From Bin5 sp022821545 (GTDB lineage: Bacteria; Chloroflexota; Anaerolineae; Caldilineales; Caldilineaceae), in the NCBI GenBank assembly GCA_963664085.2, contig CAXXLO010000002.1:3782001-3846000 (forward strand): DNA of 64,000 bases, written 5' to 3'. The position numbers and the translations under genes were made by a program. Shown here piece after piece: positions 8,943 to 17,873 of the stretch. The notes below the pieces were generated by a model, which saw nothing but the letters and a program-made list of their open reading frames with translations, was not told where the DNA came from and made no database searches. Numbering within the stretch: the first letter of the stretch is position 1; each line of letters starts with the position of its first letter.

Positions 8943-10913
8943 ATGACAACCTCTGCGCCCACTGGCACGAAGAAAGTCTCCATCGAGTTCCGTCCCCACG
9001 ACAAGGTAACTCGCGTCCCCTCCGGCATGACAATATTCAACGCCGCAAACTGGATTGGCCTGCCCATCGATAGCACCTGCGGCGCCAAGGGAACTTGCGG
9101 CAAGTGCAAGGTCCGAATCCTGCGCGGCAACAACGGGGCCACCGCGGCCGACCGCAGGATCTTCACCGAAGAGGAGCTGGCCGACGGCTGGCGGCTGTCC
9201 TGCCGCAGCGAGGCAAATTCCGACGTCGTCTGCCACGTTCCGCGGCTGATGGGAAACCCGAAGGCGGCCTTGATGGGCTTTGACCGCCACGTGATCCTGA
9301 ATGCCAACGTTTACAAAATACCGCTCACCCTGACGCCGCCAACGTTGGAGGATCAGCGCAGCGACTTCAGCCGCATCCGAGACGCGCTCGAGCCGGAAGG
9401 ATATGCGATTGACGCCTCTCTGAACCTGGTGCGCGGTTTACCCGGTGTGCTACGCCGCAGTCAGTGGCAGGTTACAGCGGTTGTGGTCGGAAACGAACTG
9501 GTCAGTGTCGAAGAAGGCGATACTAGCGACCGCGTCTATGGGCTGGCCTTCGATATTGGCACGACGACCGTTGTTGGAATGCTGATCGATCTCAGCAGCG
9601 GCGCGCCGGTCGCAGTCCGCTCTACGCTAAACGGACAAGCGGTTCAGGGGGCCGACGTTATCTCCCGGATCAGCTACACGATGCTTAATGAGGACGGTCT
9701 GTCTGAACTCAATGAGGTCATACTTCGAACTCTGAACAGCCTCATTTCGCAGTTACTGGAGGAAGGGCGGGTGGCTCCCCATGAGGTGTATGAGGTAGTA
9801 ACGGCCGGCAACGCCACGATGCAGCACCTGCTCCTGGGGGTTGACCCGGAAGCGATTGGTCTTGAACCGTTCATTCCCGCCGTTGAAGATATGGTACAGG
9901 CTTCGGCACAGGAAGTGGGTCTGGAAATCCTGCCGCAGGCACAGGTACACTGTCTTCCCTATCTGGGCGCCTACGTGGGCGCCGATCTTGTCGCAGGGCT
10001 TCTGGCGACAGGCCTGGCGCAAAATGAAGGCGTACGGCTCCTGGTCGACGTCGGGACAAACGGTGAAATTATCCTAGGGTCTGCGGCCCGAACAGTGGCG
10101 ACGGCAGCGCCGGCAGGACCGGCCTTCGAGGGCGCACAGATCCAGGATGGAATGCGCGCCAGTGAGGGAGCAATTGAAGCCGTGACAATCACACGGACCG
10201 GGATAGATCTCCAAGTGATTGGAGATGTACCCCCAATTGGGCTCTGCGGTTCCGGCCTGCTGGACGCGGTAGCTCAATTGCGACTGAGCGGGCTAATGCT
10301 TCCATCGGGCCGCTTCGTTAAGGCGGACGAAGCCTCTGAAATAGTCGCTCCCGACCTGGCCCGGCGCATTATTACGGACGAAGAAGGCCGGCGCTCCTTT
10401 GTGCTGGCGTGGCCTGAAGAGTCAGGAGGTGAGAAGGCGATCGTTCTGACTCAGCGGGACGTCCGAGAGCTTCAGTTTGCCAAGGGGTCGATCGCCGGCG
10501 GCATCGACGTTGTAATGCAGGAGCTGGGGATCGAGGACGAAGACCTGGTCGAAATCTTTCTGGCGGGTTCTTTCGGCAGCTATATCAATCCGCAGAGCGC
10601 ACGCATAATCGGGCTGGTGCCCCCCGTACCGGTGGATCGGATCAAAGCGGTGGGCAACGCCGCCGGTGAAGGCGCCAAGATCGCGCTGCTCTCATTTCGC
10701 GAGCGCATGGTGGCCCGGTCGTTGCCCGAAATCGTGGAATACCACGAACTGTCGGGGCGGGGAGACTTCAACGACTCTTTCCTGGCCGTGCTGCAGTTCC
10801 CGGAGTTGGATACAATTGGGTTGGACCCAGCTGGGCTGGACCCAACCGGACTGGATTCAACTGGACCGGATACAGTCGGACTGGATACCAGAGCGGTAGC
10901 CGACACCGTCTGA
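8943..10913 (+). CDS. Reductive activator of corrinoid enzymes (RACE), 2Fe-2S plus ASKHA-like DUF4445 domain
   Basis: 656 residues. An N-terminal plant-type ferredoxin domain holds the cluster ligands C46, C52, C55 and C87 (DSTCGAKGTCGKC...LSC). A linker region and then an actin/hexokinase-like ATPase domain follow, with phosphate-binding loops AFDIGTTTVVGMLI (near 200), LLVDVGTNGEI (near 365), GLCGSGLLDAV (near 431) and IFLAGSFGSYINP (near 538). RACE proteins use ATP and an iron-sulfur electron to bring inactive Co(II) corrinoid back to Co(I). The last 35 residues are a repeat of Gly-Leu-Asp units not needed by the family. As the last gene of the corrinoid set it makes the system self-sufficient. 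Confidence 0.92.
   Translation: MTTSAPTGTKKVSIEFRPHDKVTRVPSGMTIFNAANWIGLPIDSTCGAKGTCGKCKVRILRGNNGATAADRRIFTEEELADGWRLSCRSEANSDVVCHVPRLMGNPKAALMGFDRHVILNANVYKIPLTLTPPTLEDQRSDFSRIRDALEPEGYAIDASLNLVRGLPGVLRRSQWQVTAVVVGNELVSVEEGDTSDRVYGLAFDIGTTTVVGMLIDLSSGAPVAVRSTLNGQAVQGADVISRISYTMLNEDGLSELNEVILRTLNSLISQLLEEGRVAPHEVYEVVTAGNATMQHLLLGVDPEAIGLEPFIPAVEDMVQASAQEVGLEILPQAQVHCLPYLGAYVGADLVAGLLATGLAQNEGVRLLVDVGTNGEIILGSAARTVATAAPAGPAFEGAQIQDGMRASEGAIEAVTITRTGIDLQVIGDVPPIGLCGSGLLDAVAQLRLSGLMLPSGRFVKADEASEIVAPDLARRIITDEEGRRSFVLAWPEESGGEKAIVLTQRDVRELQFAKGSIAGGIDVVMQELGIEDEDLVEIFLAGSFGSYINPQSARIIGLVPPVPVDRIKAVGNAAGEGAKIALLSFRERMVARSLPEIVEYHELSGRGDFNDSFLAVLQFPELDTIGLDPAGLDPTGLDSTGPDTVGLDTRAVADTV
10806..10889 (+). 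repeat. 15-bp tandem repeat coding a Gly-Leu-Asp-rich tail
   Basis: About 5.6 imperfect copies of a 15-bp unit (type TGGACCCAACCGGAC) lie at the 3' end of the activator gene and encode a five-residue repeat of the form GLDPT/GLDST. Because the unit is a multiple of three, copy number can vary without breaking the frame. Confidence 0.8.
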
Positions 10914-10938
10914 GAGGCTTGTCTTTCGGATCCAACTC

Positions 10939-11931
10939 TCAGCCGGACAATCGACAGTTGTCCCTGTCCAGCACCTCGGCATTGACAAGCGTCTCAGGCA
11001 CTCCTCCTTGCAAGACGGTTACTACGTTTGCAGCGGCTTTGCGGGCAAGTTCGGCCGTAGCCGCCACCGAGTAGAAAGCTGCATGCGGAGTAACAATCAC
11101 GTTTTCCAGCGACAACAGAGGGTTGTCAGCAGAGGGCGGCTCCGGATCCGTGACATCCAGGGCAGCCCCGCCGATGCGTCCATCGCGGAGCGCGCGGATG
11201 AGCGCCTCCTCGTCAATTACGCCTCCGCGACTGGTGTTGATCAGCAAGGCCGAGGATTTCATCTGAGCAAGAGCGGCTTCGTCAATAATGTGGGCCGTTT
11301 CCTCGGTGAGCGGGCAGTGGATTGAAATGTAGTCAGAGGCAGAGAGAAGCACGGTCAGATCGTTCGTCACTTCAACGCCCTCCGGGGCATCATTCTGTCG
11401 CAGCCTGGGTGTATAGGCGATCACGCGAAGGCCAAATCCCAGTGCCTTGGGGACCAGGGCGCGGGCAATGTTGCCAAAGCCGATCAGTCCCAACGTCTGT
11501 CCCCGCACGCGCGGAATGGGACGGGGCGTCTCTCTCGTCCAGCCGCTTCGATCAGGGTTGCGCGCCAGAGGGAACAGTTGGCGGGCGGTTGCCAGCAGCA
11601 GGGCCATGACGTGATCAGACACCTCCTCCAGGCAGAAATCTGGAACGTTGGTGACGAGCATGCCCAGTTCCGTAGCTCTTCCTATGGGAATGTTGTCCAG
11701 CCCGATGCCATAGCGGCTGACGACCTTGCAGTTGGGCGCGATATCCAGCGCCTCCTCCGGCACATCCTTCCAGCAGGTCAGGATCGCGTCCGCCTGCGGC
11801 GCAAGCGCGATGATCTCTGCGGGCGTTCCTCCTCCAGCCAGCATGATTTCGCCCTCCACTGCGGACAAGACCTCCTTTTCGATTTCATAATCCGGCCACG
11901 CAATGTCGGTAATAAGAATACGGCTGGTCAT
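10939..11931 (-). CDS. D-isomer-specific 2-hydroxyacid dehydrogenase
   Basis: 330 residues. The NAD-binding Rossmann motif is LGLIGFGNIARAL (near 146-158). The family block INTSRGGVIDEEAL (near 231) and the late TPHAAFYS (near 284), holding the catalytic His, are intact, as is the SRYGIGLDNIP substrate-loop region with its Arg. The sequence is closer to the C-terminal-binding-protein/phosphoglycerate-dehydrogenase branch than to formate or lactate dehydrogenases. It reduces or oxidises a D-2-hydroxyacid such as glyoxylate/glycolate or hydroxypyruvate/glycerate. A hydroxypyruvate-isomerase-like gene lies in the same-strand cluster (17874-18650), a possible metabolic link. It is convergent with the corrinoid activator gene, 25 bases apart. 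Confidence 0.9.
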   Translation of the reverse strand: MTSRILITDIAWPDYEIEKEVLSAVEGEIMLAGGGTPAEIIALAPQADAILTCWKDVPEEALDIAPNCKVVSRYGIGLDNIPIGRATELGMLVTNVPDFCLEEVSDHVMALLLATARQLFPLARNPDRSGWTRETPRPIPRVRGQTLGLIGFGNIARALVPKALGFGLRVIAYTPRLRQNDAPEGVEVTNDLTVLLSASDYISIHCPLTEETAHIIDEAALAQMKSSALLINTSRGGVIDEEALIRALRDGRIGGAALDVTDPEPPSADNPLLSLENVIVTPHAAFYSVAATAELARKAAANVVTVLQGGVPETLVNAEVLDRDNCRLSG

Positions 11932-12030
11932 TTCTGAAACTCCATGCTGTTCTGCGGAAAATTATACGAATTGACCGAGATCTGAGGGCCGGACAGTTCT
12001 TTCCGGTCCTGGAAGTCTCTGTAAGGGCCT

Positions 12031-13560
12031 TTAGTTCTCGCCGGCCATTTCGGCTGAGATTTTTTCGGCCATCATCATTACAGTTGCATTGATGTTGGCG
12101 CGCACACTGTCCGGCATGAGTGAGGCGTCGACGATACGCAGGCCTGCTATACCGTGTACGCGGCCCCACTGATCCGCGACAGCCAGCGGGTCTGAGGACA
12201 GACCCATTTTGCAAGTACTGGAGGTGTGATGTCCCGTGTCTGCGTTGCCAAGAATCCAACGGTCCAGGGCGTCGTCGTCGTGCAAGTCGTTGCCAGGACC
12301 TTCCAACATGCGGCCGCAGATGCCGCGGAAAGCGGGATGCTCCTCAACCAGTTCGGAACAGAGACGGACCGATTCTCGCTGGCGCTCGCGGTCGAAGGGC
12401 TCTTCAAAGTAGCGGTAATCGAGCGAGGGTTGGTCCTCGATGTTGTCGCTGGAGAGCCGCAGCTCGCCTTCCCCAACTGAGAGGTTGACGGTTGGCCGGA
12501 CGAAGAGATGGTCTCCGTTTTCGCCGGCCTGGTCGGGCACGGCTGCGATGTAGACGATCATGTCATTGGTCAGATTCGAGCCAGCGGCTGTGTAACGCAA
12601 GCAGGTCTGATGCCAGTGGAAGCGGTTTGTCGGGTTGAATCGCAGCTCCCAATGCAGGTTTACAGTTGGGTGGTCGCGCAGGTTGCGTCCCACACCGGGC
12701 AGATGATGGCTGACATCCACCCCGACTTCGCGTAGATGCCGTTCAGGGCCAATTCCGGACAGCATCATGATCTGCGGGGTTCCGATGCTTCCCGCGCAGA
12801 GTACGACTTCGTCGGCGTAGTACTCTTCAATCCGGCCGCCGCGTTCCACCTCTACACCAATGGCCTTCTCGCCTTCCAACAAGACCCGGCGCGTCGTGCA
12901 ATCGGCAAGAATGTGCAAATTGGGGCGGTATCGGGCTTGGGCCAGGTAGGTTACGGCGGTACTCTGGCGCACGCCTGCGATGTTATTGAGGGGAAACGGG
13001 CCCAAACCGGTTGATCCCGGCAGATTGGCGTCGGGGCACTCGGGGAAGCCGGCCTGAAGGCATGCTTCACCCCAGGCTTGCTGATCCGGGCCCCACTCTT
13101 CTTCCGGGTAGCGGCGAACACCGATTGGGCCATCGCTGCCGTGGAAGTCTGCCGAGCCAAAATCGTGATCGTTCTCTAGTTTGCAGTAGTAGGGAAGAAC
13201 CTGGTCGAAGCTCCAGCGGTCGTTGCCCATAGCGACCCAGGCAGCGAAGTCTTCCGGAATTCCGCGCAGGAAGATCTGGGCGTTGACGGCGCTGGAGCCG
13301 CCCACCACCCTCCCCCGCGGCACCGGCATTTGGTCGCGCAGCGACGAGGCAATCCCCGTGTAACCCCAGTCGTGGCTTTGGGCGATAATACCGGAGGCAG
13401 TACCATAGCCCAATCGAACGTCAGCCGGCAGACTTTCACTCGTCGGGTAATCAGGGCCCGCTTCCAACAAGAGCAGCTGTCGGCTCGAATCTTCGGTCAG
13501 ACGGGCAGCAAGAATGTTGCCCGCCGACCCGGAGCCCACGATCAGAGTGTCATACTTCAC
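12031..13560 (-). CDS. GMC family FAD-dependent oxidoreductase (choline dehydrogenase-like)
   Basis: 509 residues. The FAD ADP-binding motif VGSGSAGNILAARL lies at 8-21, GMC signature 1 (RGRVVGGSSAVNAQIFLRG) at about 82-100 and signature 2 (GSIGTPQIMMLSGIGP) near 260. The C-terminal catalytic region has HHTSSTCKMG (near 453) and DASLMPDSVRANINATVMMMAE. Members oxidise alcohols, choline, sugars or aldehydes with FAD. No signal peptide is visible, so it is likely cytoplasmic. It sits 35 bases downstream of the first PhyH gene, suggesting that the dioxygenases and this oxidase act on the same compound or its product. Confidence 0.9.
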   Translation of the reverse strand: MKYDTLIVGSGSAGNILAARLTEDSSRQLLLLEAGPDYPTSESLPADVRLGYGTASGIIAQSHDWGYTGIASSLRDQMPVPRGRVVGGSSAVNAQIFLRGIPEDFAAWVAMGNDRWSFDQVLPYYCKLENDHDFGSADFHGSDGPIGVRRYPEEEWGPDQQAWGEACLQAGFPECPDANLPGSTGLGPFPLNNIAGVRQSTAVTYLAQARYRPNLHILADCTTRRVLLEGEKAIGVEVERGGRIEEYYADEVVLCAGSIGTPQIMMLSGIGPERHLREVGVDVSHHLPGVGRNLRDHPTVNLHWELRFNPTNRFHWHQTCLRYTAAGSNLTNDMIVYIAAVPDQAGENGDHLFVRPTVNLSVGEGELRLSSDNIEDQPSLDYRYFEEPFDRERQRESVRLCSELVEEHPAFRGICGRMLEGPGNDLHDDDALDRWILGNADTGHHTSSTCKMGLSSDPLAVADQWGRVHGIAGLRIVDASLMPDSVRANINATVMMMAEKISAEMAGEN

Positions 13561-13595
13561 GCGGCAGTCGCTCTGCAGGTATCAGCCGCCGTGGA

Positions 13596-14396
13596 CTAGG
13601 CATTGGCAGCCTTCGTCGGAAACAGCTCATCGCCCTCTTTGCGCTCACGATATCCGCTGACAATCATGCCCGCCCGTTCTACACGTTTGCCGGCTACCTC
13701 ACGATTCTGCGGATCGCGGTATCCCATGCGCACCAGACGGCGGGGCTTCTTTGTCTGGTTAATGTAGGAGCCGTGGATCGTATCGATGCAGAAGACAACA
13801 ACATCGCCGGCCTTTGCCGGAACGGGCACGGTATCTTCGAGGTGGAATTTATCAGTGGGCAGATGAGGCGAGCAGGGGCCGTCTTCTGTCTCCGTGATAT
13901 GTTCCAGGTGGCCCATCTTGTGCGAGCCATCCAGGAAGCGGATTTCCCCATTTTCGTGACAAGTATCGTCCAAGTGTACCAGGACGTCGATGAAGCGCCC
14001 GTCCTGATGGGGATAGAAGGGATTGTCCTGGTGCAAGGGGAACGGATGACCTGTTTGCGGGGGCTTGATGTGCAGGGTGGTATGATGCAGTTCCACGTTG
14101 GGACCCAACAGATCGCTGAGCGCCTCAGCAAGTTTAGAGTTTGTAGCGGCCCGCATCCAGGCAACCGAGTAATAGTGCAGGTCTTGCATCGCGGTCAATT
14201 TGGATTTCTTTTCGGTTTCGGGGTCCATGTAGGCCTGGCGCCAGGGGCCGTTCCAACCGGGATTGGTAAAGGCCCAGTCTTCAACGAGCCGGTCCAACTC
14301 GTCTGACAACTGCCGGGTTTCTTCAGGCGTGAACAGTTCCGGAATACGCAAAAAGCCGTGTTCGCGGTAGAAGTCGGTCTGTTGTTGCGTTAGCAT
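13596..14396 (-). CDS. Phytanoyl-CoA dioxygenase (PhyH) family protein, copy 1
   Basis: 266 residues, with AGGGAG before the ATG. The Fe(II)/2-oxoglutarate facial triad can be placed: HQD in FPLHQDNPFYPHQDGRF (near 120-125) and the distal His in IDTIHGSYINQTKKPRRLV (near 212). The following Arg of PRRLVRMGY should bind 2-oxoglutarate. The N-terminal FYREHGFLRIPELFTPEE is the usual PhyH opening. These enzymes hydroxylate a range of small molecules, not only phytanoyl-CoA. It is nearly identical along most of its length to the next gene upstream (14530-15318), a recent tandem duplication. Confidence 0.9.
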   Translation of the reverse strand: MLTQQQTDFYREHGFLRIPELFTPEETRQLSDELDRLVEDWAFTNPGWNGPWRQAYMDPETEKKSKLTAMQDLHYYSVAWMRAATNSKLAEALSDLLGPNVELHHTTLHIKPPQTGHPFPLHQDNPFYPHQDGRFIDVLVHLDDTCHENGEIRFLDGSHKMGHLEHITETEDGPCSPHLPTDKFHLEDTVPVPAKAGDVVVFCIDTIHGSYINQTKKPRRLVRMGYRDPQNREVAGKRVERAGMIVSGYRERKEGDELFPTKAANA

Positions 14397-14529
14397 AGGT
14401 CATCTCCCTTCCATGAGCTGAAACGCTGTACGGTGGGTCGCGACGAGTCCTGTATTCCTTCCGCTGAGGATATGGGTCGCGGAGAGGTCGCGCCTGTGCG
14501 CCGACCCGGGAAACCGGTCCAACCGCGTG

Positions 14530-15318
14530 TCATGCGATGGGCAGCAGTTCGTCCCCCTCTTTTCGCTCGCGGTAGCCACTAACCATCACGCCTGGGCGCC
14601 CCATACTTTGGCCGTATTCCTGCCGGTTCTGCGGGTCCCGGTAGCCCATGCGCACCAGCCGCCGGGGATTCTTCGTCTGGTTAATGTACGACCCGTGGAC
14701 CGTATCGATGCAGAAGAGTACGACGTCTCCGGCCTTTGCCGGGACCGCTACCGTATCCTCAAGGTGGAACTGGTCAGTGGGCAAGTGGGGAGAACAAGGA
14801 CCGTCTTCTGTTTCTGTGACGTGGTCAAGATGGCCCATCTTGTGGGAGCCGTCCAGAAAGCGGATCTCACCATTCTCGTGGGAGGTGTCATCCAGGTGGA
14901 CCAGGACGTCGATGAAGCGCCCGTTCTGATGGCCGTAGAACGGGTTGTCCTGGTGCATCGGGAAAGGATGACCGGTCTGGGGCGGCTTGATGTGCATTGT
15001 GGTGTGGTGCAATTCAACGTTTCCGCCCAAGAGCTGGCTGAGCGCTTTGGCAAGCCTGCGATTGGTGGCAGCCTGCATCCAGGCGACAGAGTAGAAGTGC
15101 AGATCGTGCATCGCGGTCAACTTGGACTTCTTTTCCGTATCCGGGTCCATGTAGGCCAGCCTCCATGGACCACTCCAACCAGGGCTCGTGAAGGCCCAGT
15201 CTTCGACAAGTCGGTCCATTTCTTTCGACAGTTCCTGAGTCTCCTCTGGAGTGAAAAGTTCGGGAATGCGTAGAAAACCGTGCTCGTGATAAAAGTCGAC
15301 CTGTTGTTTGGTCAGCAT
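14530..15318 (-). CDS. Phytanoyl-CoA dioxygenase (PhyH) family protein, copy 2
   Basis: 262 residues from the ATG at 15318, which has AGGAGATG upstream; the longer 5' reading to 15402 lacks such a site. The same iron and 2-oxoglutarate motifs as copy 1 are present (HQDNPFYGHQNGRF, DTVHGSYINQTKNPRRLV). The two copies differ mainly at scattered positions and at the C-terminus, where this one ends RKEGDELLPIA. The intergenic stretch between them (14397-14529) is not obviously duplicated. Two copies may give different substrate ranges or just dosage. Confidence 0.9.
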   Translation of the reverse strand: MLTKQQVDFYHEHGFLRIPELFTPEETQELSKEMDRLVEDWAFTSPGWSGPWRLAYMDPDTEKKSKLTAMHDLHFYSVAWMQAATNRRLAKALSQLLGGNVELHHTTMHIKPPQTGHPFPMHQDNPFYGHQNGRFIDVLVHLDDTSHENGEIRFLDGSHKMGHLDHVTETEDGPCSPHLPTDQFHLEDTVAVPAKAGDVVLFCIDTVHGSYINQTKNPRRLVRMGYRDPQNRQEYGQSMGRPGVMVSGYRERKEGDELLPIA

Positions 15319-15459
15319 TTGGACATCTCCTTTGGGGCCTCGTATCCCCCTATGGGAGTTCTCGATGGAGGCATGAAGAATCAAACTGCTTTCTTGCCGC
15401 ATAGTTTACCGAAGGTAAAGCAAAAAGCGCAACCGTAATTGCAGCTTCAACAGCGGCGT

Positions 15460-16350
15460 TCAGCCCCAATTCGTCGGGCCTACCGGATCCTCACAGGCGG
15501 TCAAACGTTCGCCATCCAGTTCGCGACGAATTCGTGTAACCGTAGCTTCGATGAGTGCGACATCGTCTCTAGGCAACACATCCTTCAAGAGCGAGAAGGT
15601 CTCGCAGTAGAGCAACAGGCCAGACGTCACTTCTTCGCGAATTGAAAATGAGTCATCCTCACCCCGAACCGCTATGCCGAAGGCTCGGTACAAGAGCCCG
15701 GCCCACCTGGTCTCAGGCCCGATTGCGCAAATCAGATCGCTGAAGAAAGTGTTGTCGCTCGTAACAAATACACCCCTGTGCAGCCGCATCACCCAAGCCA
15801 ATCCCCAAGACAGTCCGAAGCGGGCGTTCAGCAGGCGCCCGGTGTCGTTGCGGCGCAGACCCTCCAACCCTTTGTGGGCCTCTTCGATCCAGCCAACCAG
15901 CTCTTTGCCAGCCAATTGGTCAGCCTTGTCCTGAAGCGCCGGCGTCCACACGAACTCCTCGGCACGCAGCTGAATTGCCGCAAAGATACCATTCGGATCC
16001 CAGAGGGCGCGCCCGTCGCGAAGACCTACAATTATGTTTATGGCTTGACCGGGTTCGGAAAACCAACTCTCCACCTGGCTGGGGGTGACAGTGCTATGCA
16101 CGACAAGCAATTTGCGCGTTTCCTGCAGGGCGCGTGCATCCTCTTTACGCCGGGTACCACCATCACCGATGCCAATCAGAAAGCTCCGGGCATCGGCTTC
16201 TTGCTTGTCGTCATCAACAAGTCGCACAATGTCCAGATCGCTGTGATGCCCGGCATCGCCGCGAGCATAGCTACCCAGAAGCGCTAAGGCAACCGTATGT
16301 TCAGTCTTCCATTCTTCAAGGAAGGGAGAGAGTTCTTCCGGGAGGTCCAT
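15460..16350 (-). CDS. Nucleotidyltransferase-domain protein (aminoglycoside/MNT-like fold)
   Basis: 296 residues from the ATG at 16350, 13 bases after the sulfatase stop; a longer frame to 16542 overlaps the sulfatase and is rejected. The polymerase-beta-type catalytic motif LLGSYARGDAGHHSDLDIV (near 27-45) is intact, with the two Asp of SDLD as metal ligands. The helical C-terminal part, about 190 residues, resembles the substrate-binding half of AadA-like or MNT proteins. Possible roles are nucleotidylation of a small molecule or of a protein. Its closeness to the sulfatase may be only operon position. Confidence 0.75.
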   Translation of the reverse strand: MDLPEELSPFLEEWKTEHTVALALLGSYARGDAGHHSDLDIVRLVDDDKQEADARSFLIGIGDGGTRRKEDARALQETRKLLVVHSTVTPSQVESWFSEPGQAINIIVGLRDGRALWDPNGIFAAIQLRAEEFVWTPALQDKADQLAGKELVGWIEEAHKGLEGLRRNDTGRLLNARFGLSWGLAWVMRLHRGVFVTSDNTFFSDLICAIGPETRWAGLLYRAFGIAVRGEDDSFSIREEVTSGLLLYCETFSLLKDVLPRDDVALIEATVTRIRRELDGERLTACEDPVGPTNWG

Positions 16351-16363
16351 TTGGATGTACTGC

Positions 16364-17788
16364 TCAAGGCTGGTGGCGGCGCACCAGGTCCGGCCAGACA
16401 GGCGCCAACTTGCCCTTGACATAGAGTCCGCCAACGTCCAGCGCCGGTCCTTCAACGGGCACGCCGTGCTCGATAAGTACATCGAAATAGGGCTCGCGGC
16501 TGTCGGCCAGGAGCTGCAACAGTTTAGCGCGCATCTCCGCACAGGTCTGCAAATCTGTTTCGGCCAGATTGTTCATCTCATAGGGGTCGTTTTCGAGGTC
16601 AAAGAGCCGTTGGTGCCCTGTCTCGTAAAATGCGTACTTCCAGCGAGAAGTTACCAACCCGCGCCAGTCCAGAAAATCCAGGTTCCAGCGCGGATTGCCG
16701 GACATTTCTATCAGGACAGCGTCCGGGCCGATAAAGTCCTGCTGACCCCTGATGGCCTCGCTGAAGTCATGCCCCTGGCAGTGGACAGGGATGTCCAGCC
16801 CCAGTAGACCGAGCGTTGTCGGGAAGAGGTCAACGAGGCTGAAAAGCAGGCCGTCCCTCCTGCCCTGCGCCGGAATCTGTTCCGGCCAGTGAAACACGGC
16901 GGGAATGCGGACGGAGTTCTCGTGGGGATTCTCTTTGCGGTTGATGGCCCCATGTGTGCCCATATAGTCTCCGTGGTCGGAGAAGTAGACCGTCAACCGG
17001 TTGCTTCTGAACTCCTGTAGGCTGTCGAGCGTCTCCCTCAGGCGGCCGATATTCCAGTCAAGGTTTTCGACCATGGCGTAGTAGGTGGCCAGCTGGGACC
17101 GCATTTCGGGCGAGTCGGCAAAGCTGGGCGGAGTCTCCAACGCGGCGGGATCGAATCTTTCGAACGCCTCGGGCGCTTCAAGGGGAAAGTGGGGTGGTTC
17201 AACGCTAAGGACGAGAAAAAGCGGTTCATCGCGATCGTAAGACTGTAGATAGTCGATGGCCAAATTGGTGAGGAAATCGGTCTGATATCCGTCCATCTTG
17301 CGCGGATTGGCCTCGTCTTCGTGATAGTAGAAGCCCTTAAACGGCGCATTATTGATTTCGAATCCGTACCAGTCCTGGAATCCGGCCCTGTGGTATTCCG
17401 GCGTGCGGTGGGGCCAGCGCGTGTATTCCTCTCTTTCCGCCCTCACGAGTGGCGGTTCCTGATTCTGGACGACGCCGCAATGCCACTTGCCGAAATAGGC
17501 GGTGTGGTATCCAGCTGCACGCATAGCCGTCGCCGTGCTGGGGGCACCCGCCTTGAAGACATCGAAGAAGTATTGCACGGGCCCGGAGTGCGCGTGCCGC
17601 CCCGAGAAGATCGTGCCCCGCGAAGGCGTGCAGATCGGGCAGTTGGCGTAAGCGCGGTCGAAGCTGACGCCTTCGGCGGCCAAACGGTCCATATTGGGGG
17701 TGCGCACGTTGGCATCGCCCATGTGGCTCATTGCGCCGCCAAAGTGCTCGTCGGACAGGATGTAGATTACGTGGGGTTGACGGGGCAT
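16364..17788 (-). CDS. Type I sulfatase (arylsulfatase-like)
   Basis: 474 residues. The active-site motif C53-T-P-S-R57 followed by GTIFSGRHAHSGP is the Cys-type sulfatase signature; the Cys must be changed to formylglycine by a maturase that is not in this window. Metal ligands are visible in LSDEHFGG (near 11-18) and the later YFSDHGDYMGTHG (near 265-277). No signal peptide is seen, so substrate is probably taken up first. Sulfatases of this length cleave sulfate esters of glycans, choline or aryl compounds. Neighbours (GMC oxidase, PhyH, isomerase) suggest catabolism of a sulfated small molecule or sugar, which is an inference. Confidence 0.9.
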   Translation of the reverse strand: MPRQPHVIYILSDEHFGGAMSHMGDANVRTPNMDRLAAEGVSFDRAYANCPICTPSRGTIFSGRHAHSGPVQYFFDVFKAGAPSTATAMRAAGYHTAYFGKWHCGVVQNQEPPLVRAEREEYTRWPHRTPEYHRAGFQDWYGFEINNAPFKGFYYHEDEANPRKMDGYQTDFLTNLAIDYLQSYDRDEPLFLVLSVEPPHFPLEAPEAFERFDPAALETPPSFADSPEMRSQLATYYAMVENLDWNIGRLRETLDSLQEFRSNRLTVYFSDHGDYMGTHGAINRKENPHENSVRIPAVFHWPEQIPAQGRRDGLLFSLVDLFPTTLGLLGLDIPVHCQGHDFSEAIRGQQDFIGPDAVLIEMSGNPRWNLDFLDWRGLVTSRWKYAFYETGHQRLFDLENDPYEMNNLAETDLQTCAEMRAKLLQLLADSREPYFDVLIEHGVPVEGPALDVGGLYVKGKLAPVWPDLVRRHQP

Positions 17789-17873
17789 TTCGGCTCCTTG
17801 TCGGGCGGCAAAAGGGGGGAATGTCGGCCGCGTCTCATGTCGCTGTCACTGAATCGCCGGGACACCCCGGCGT

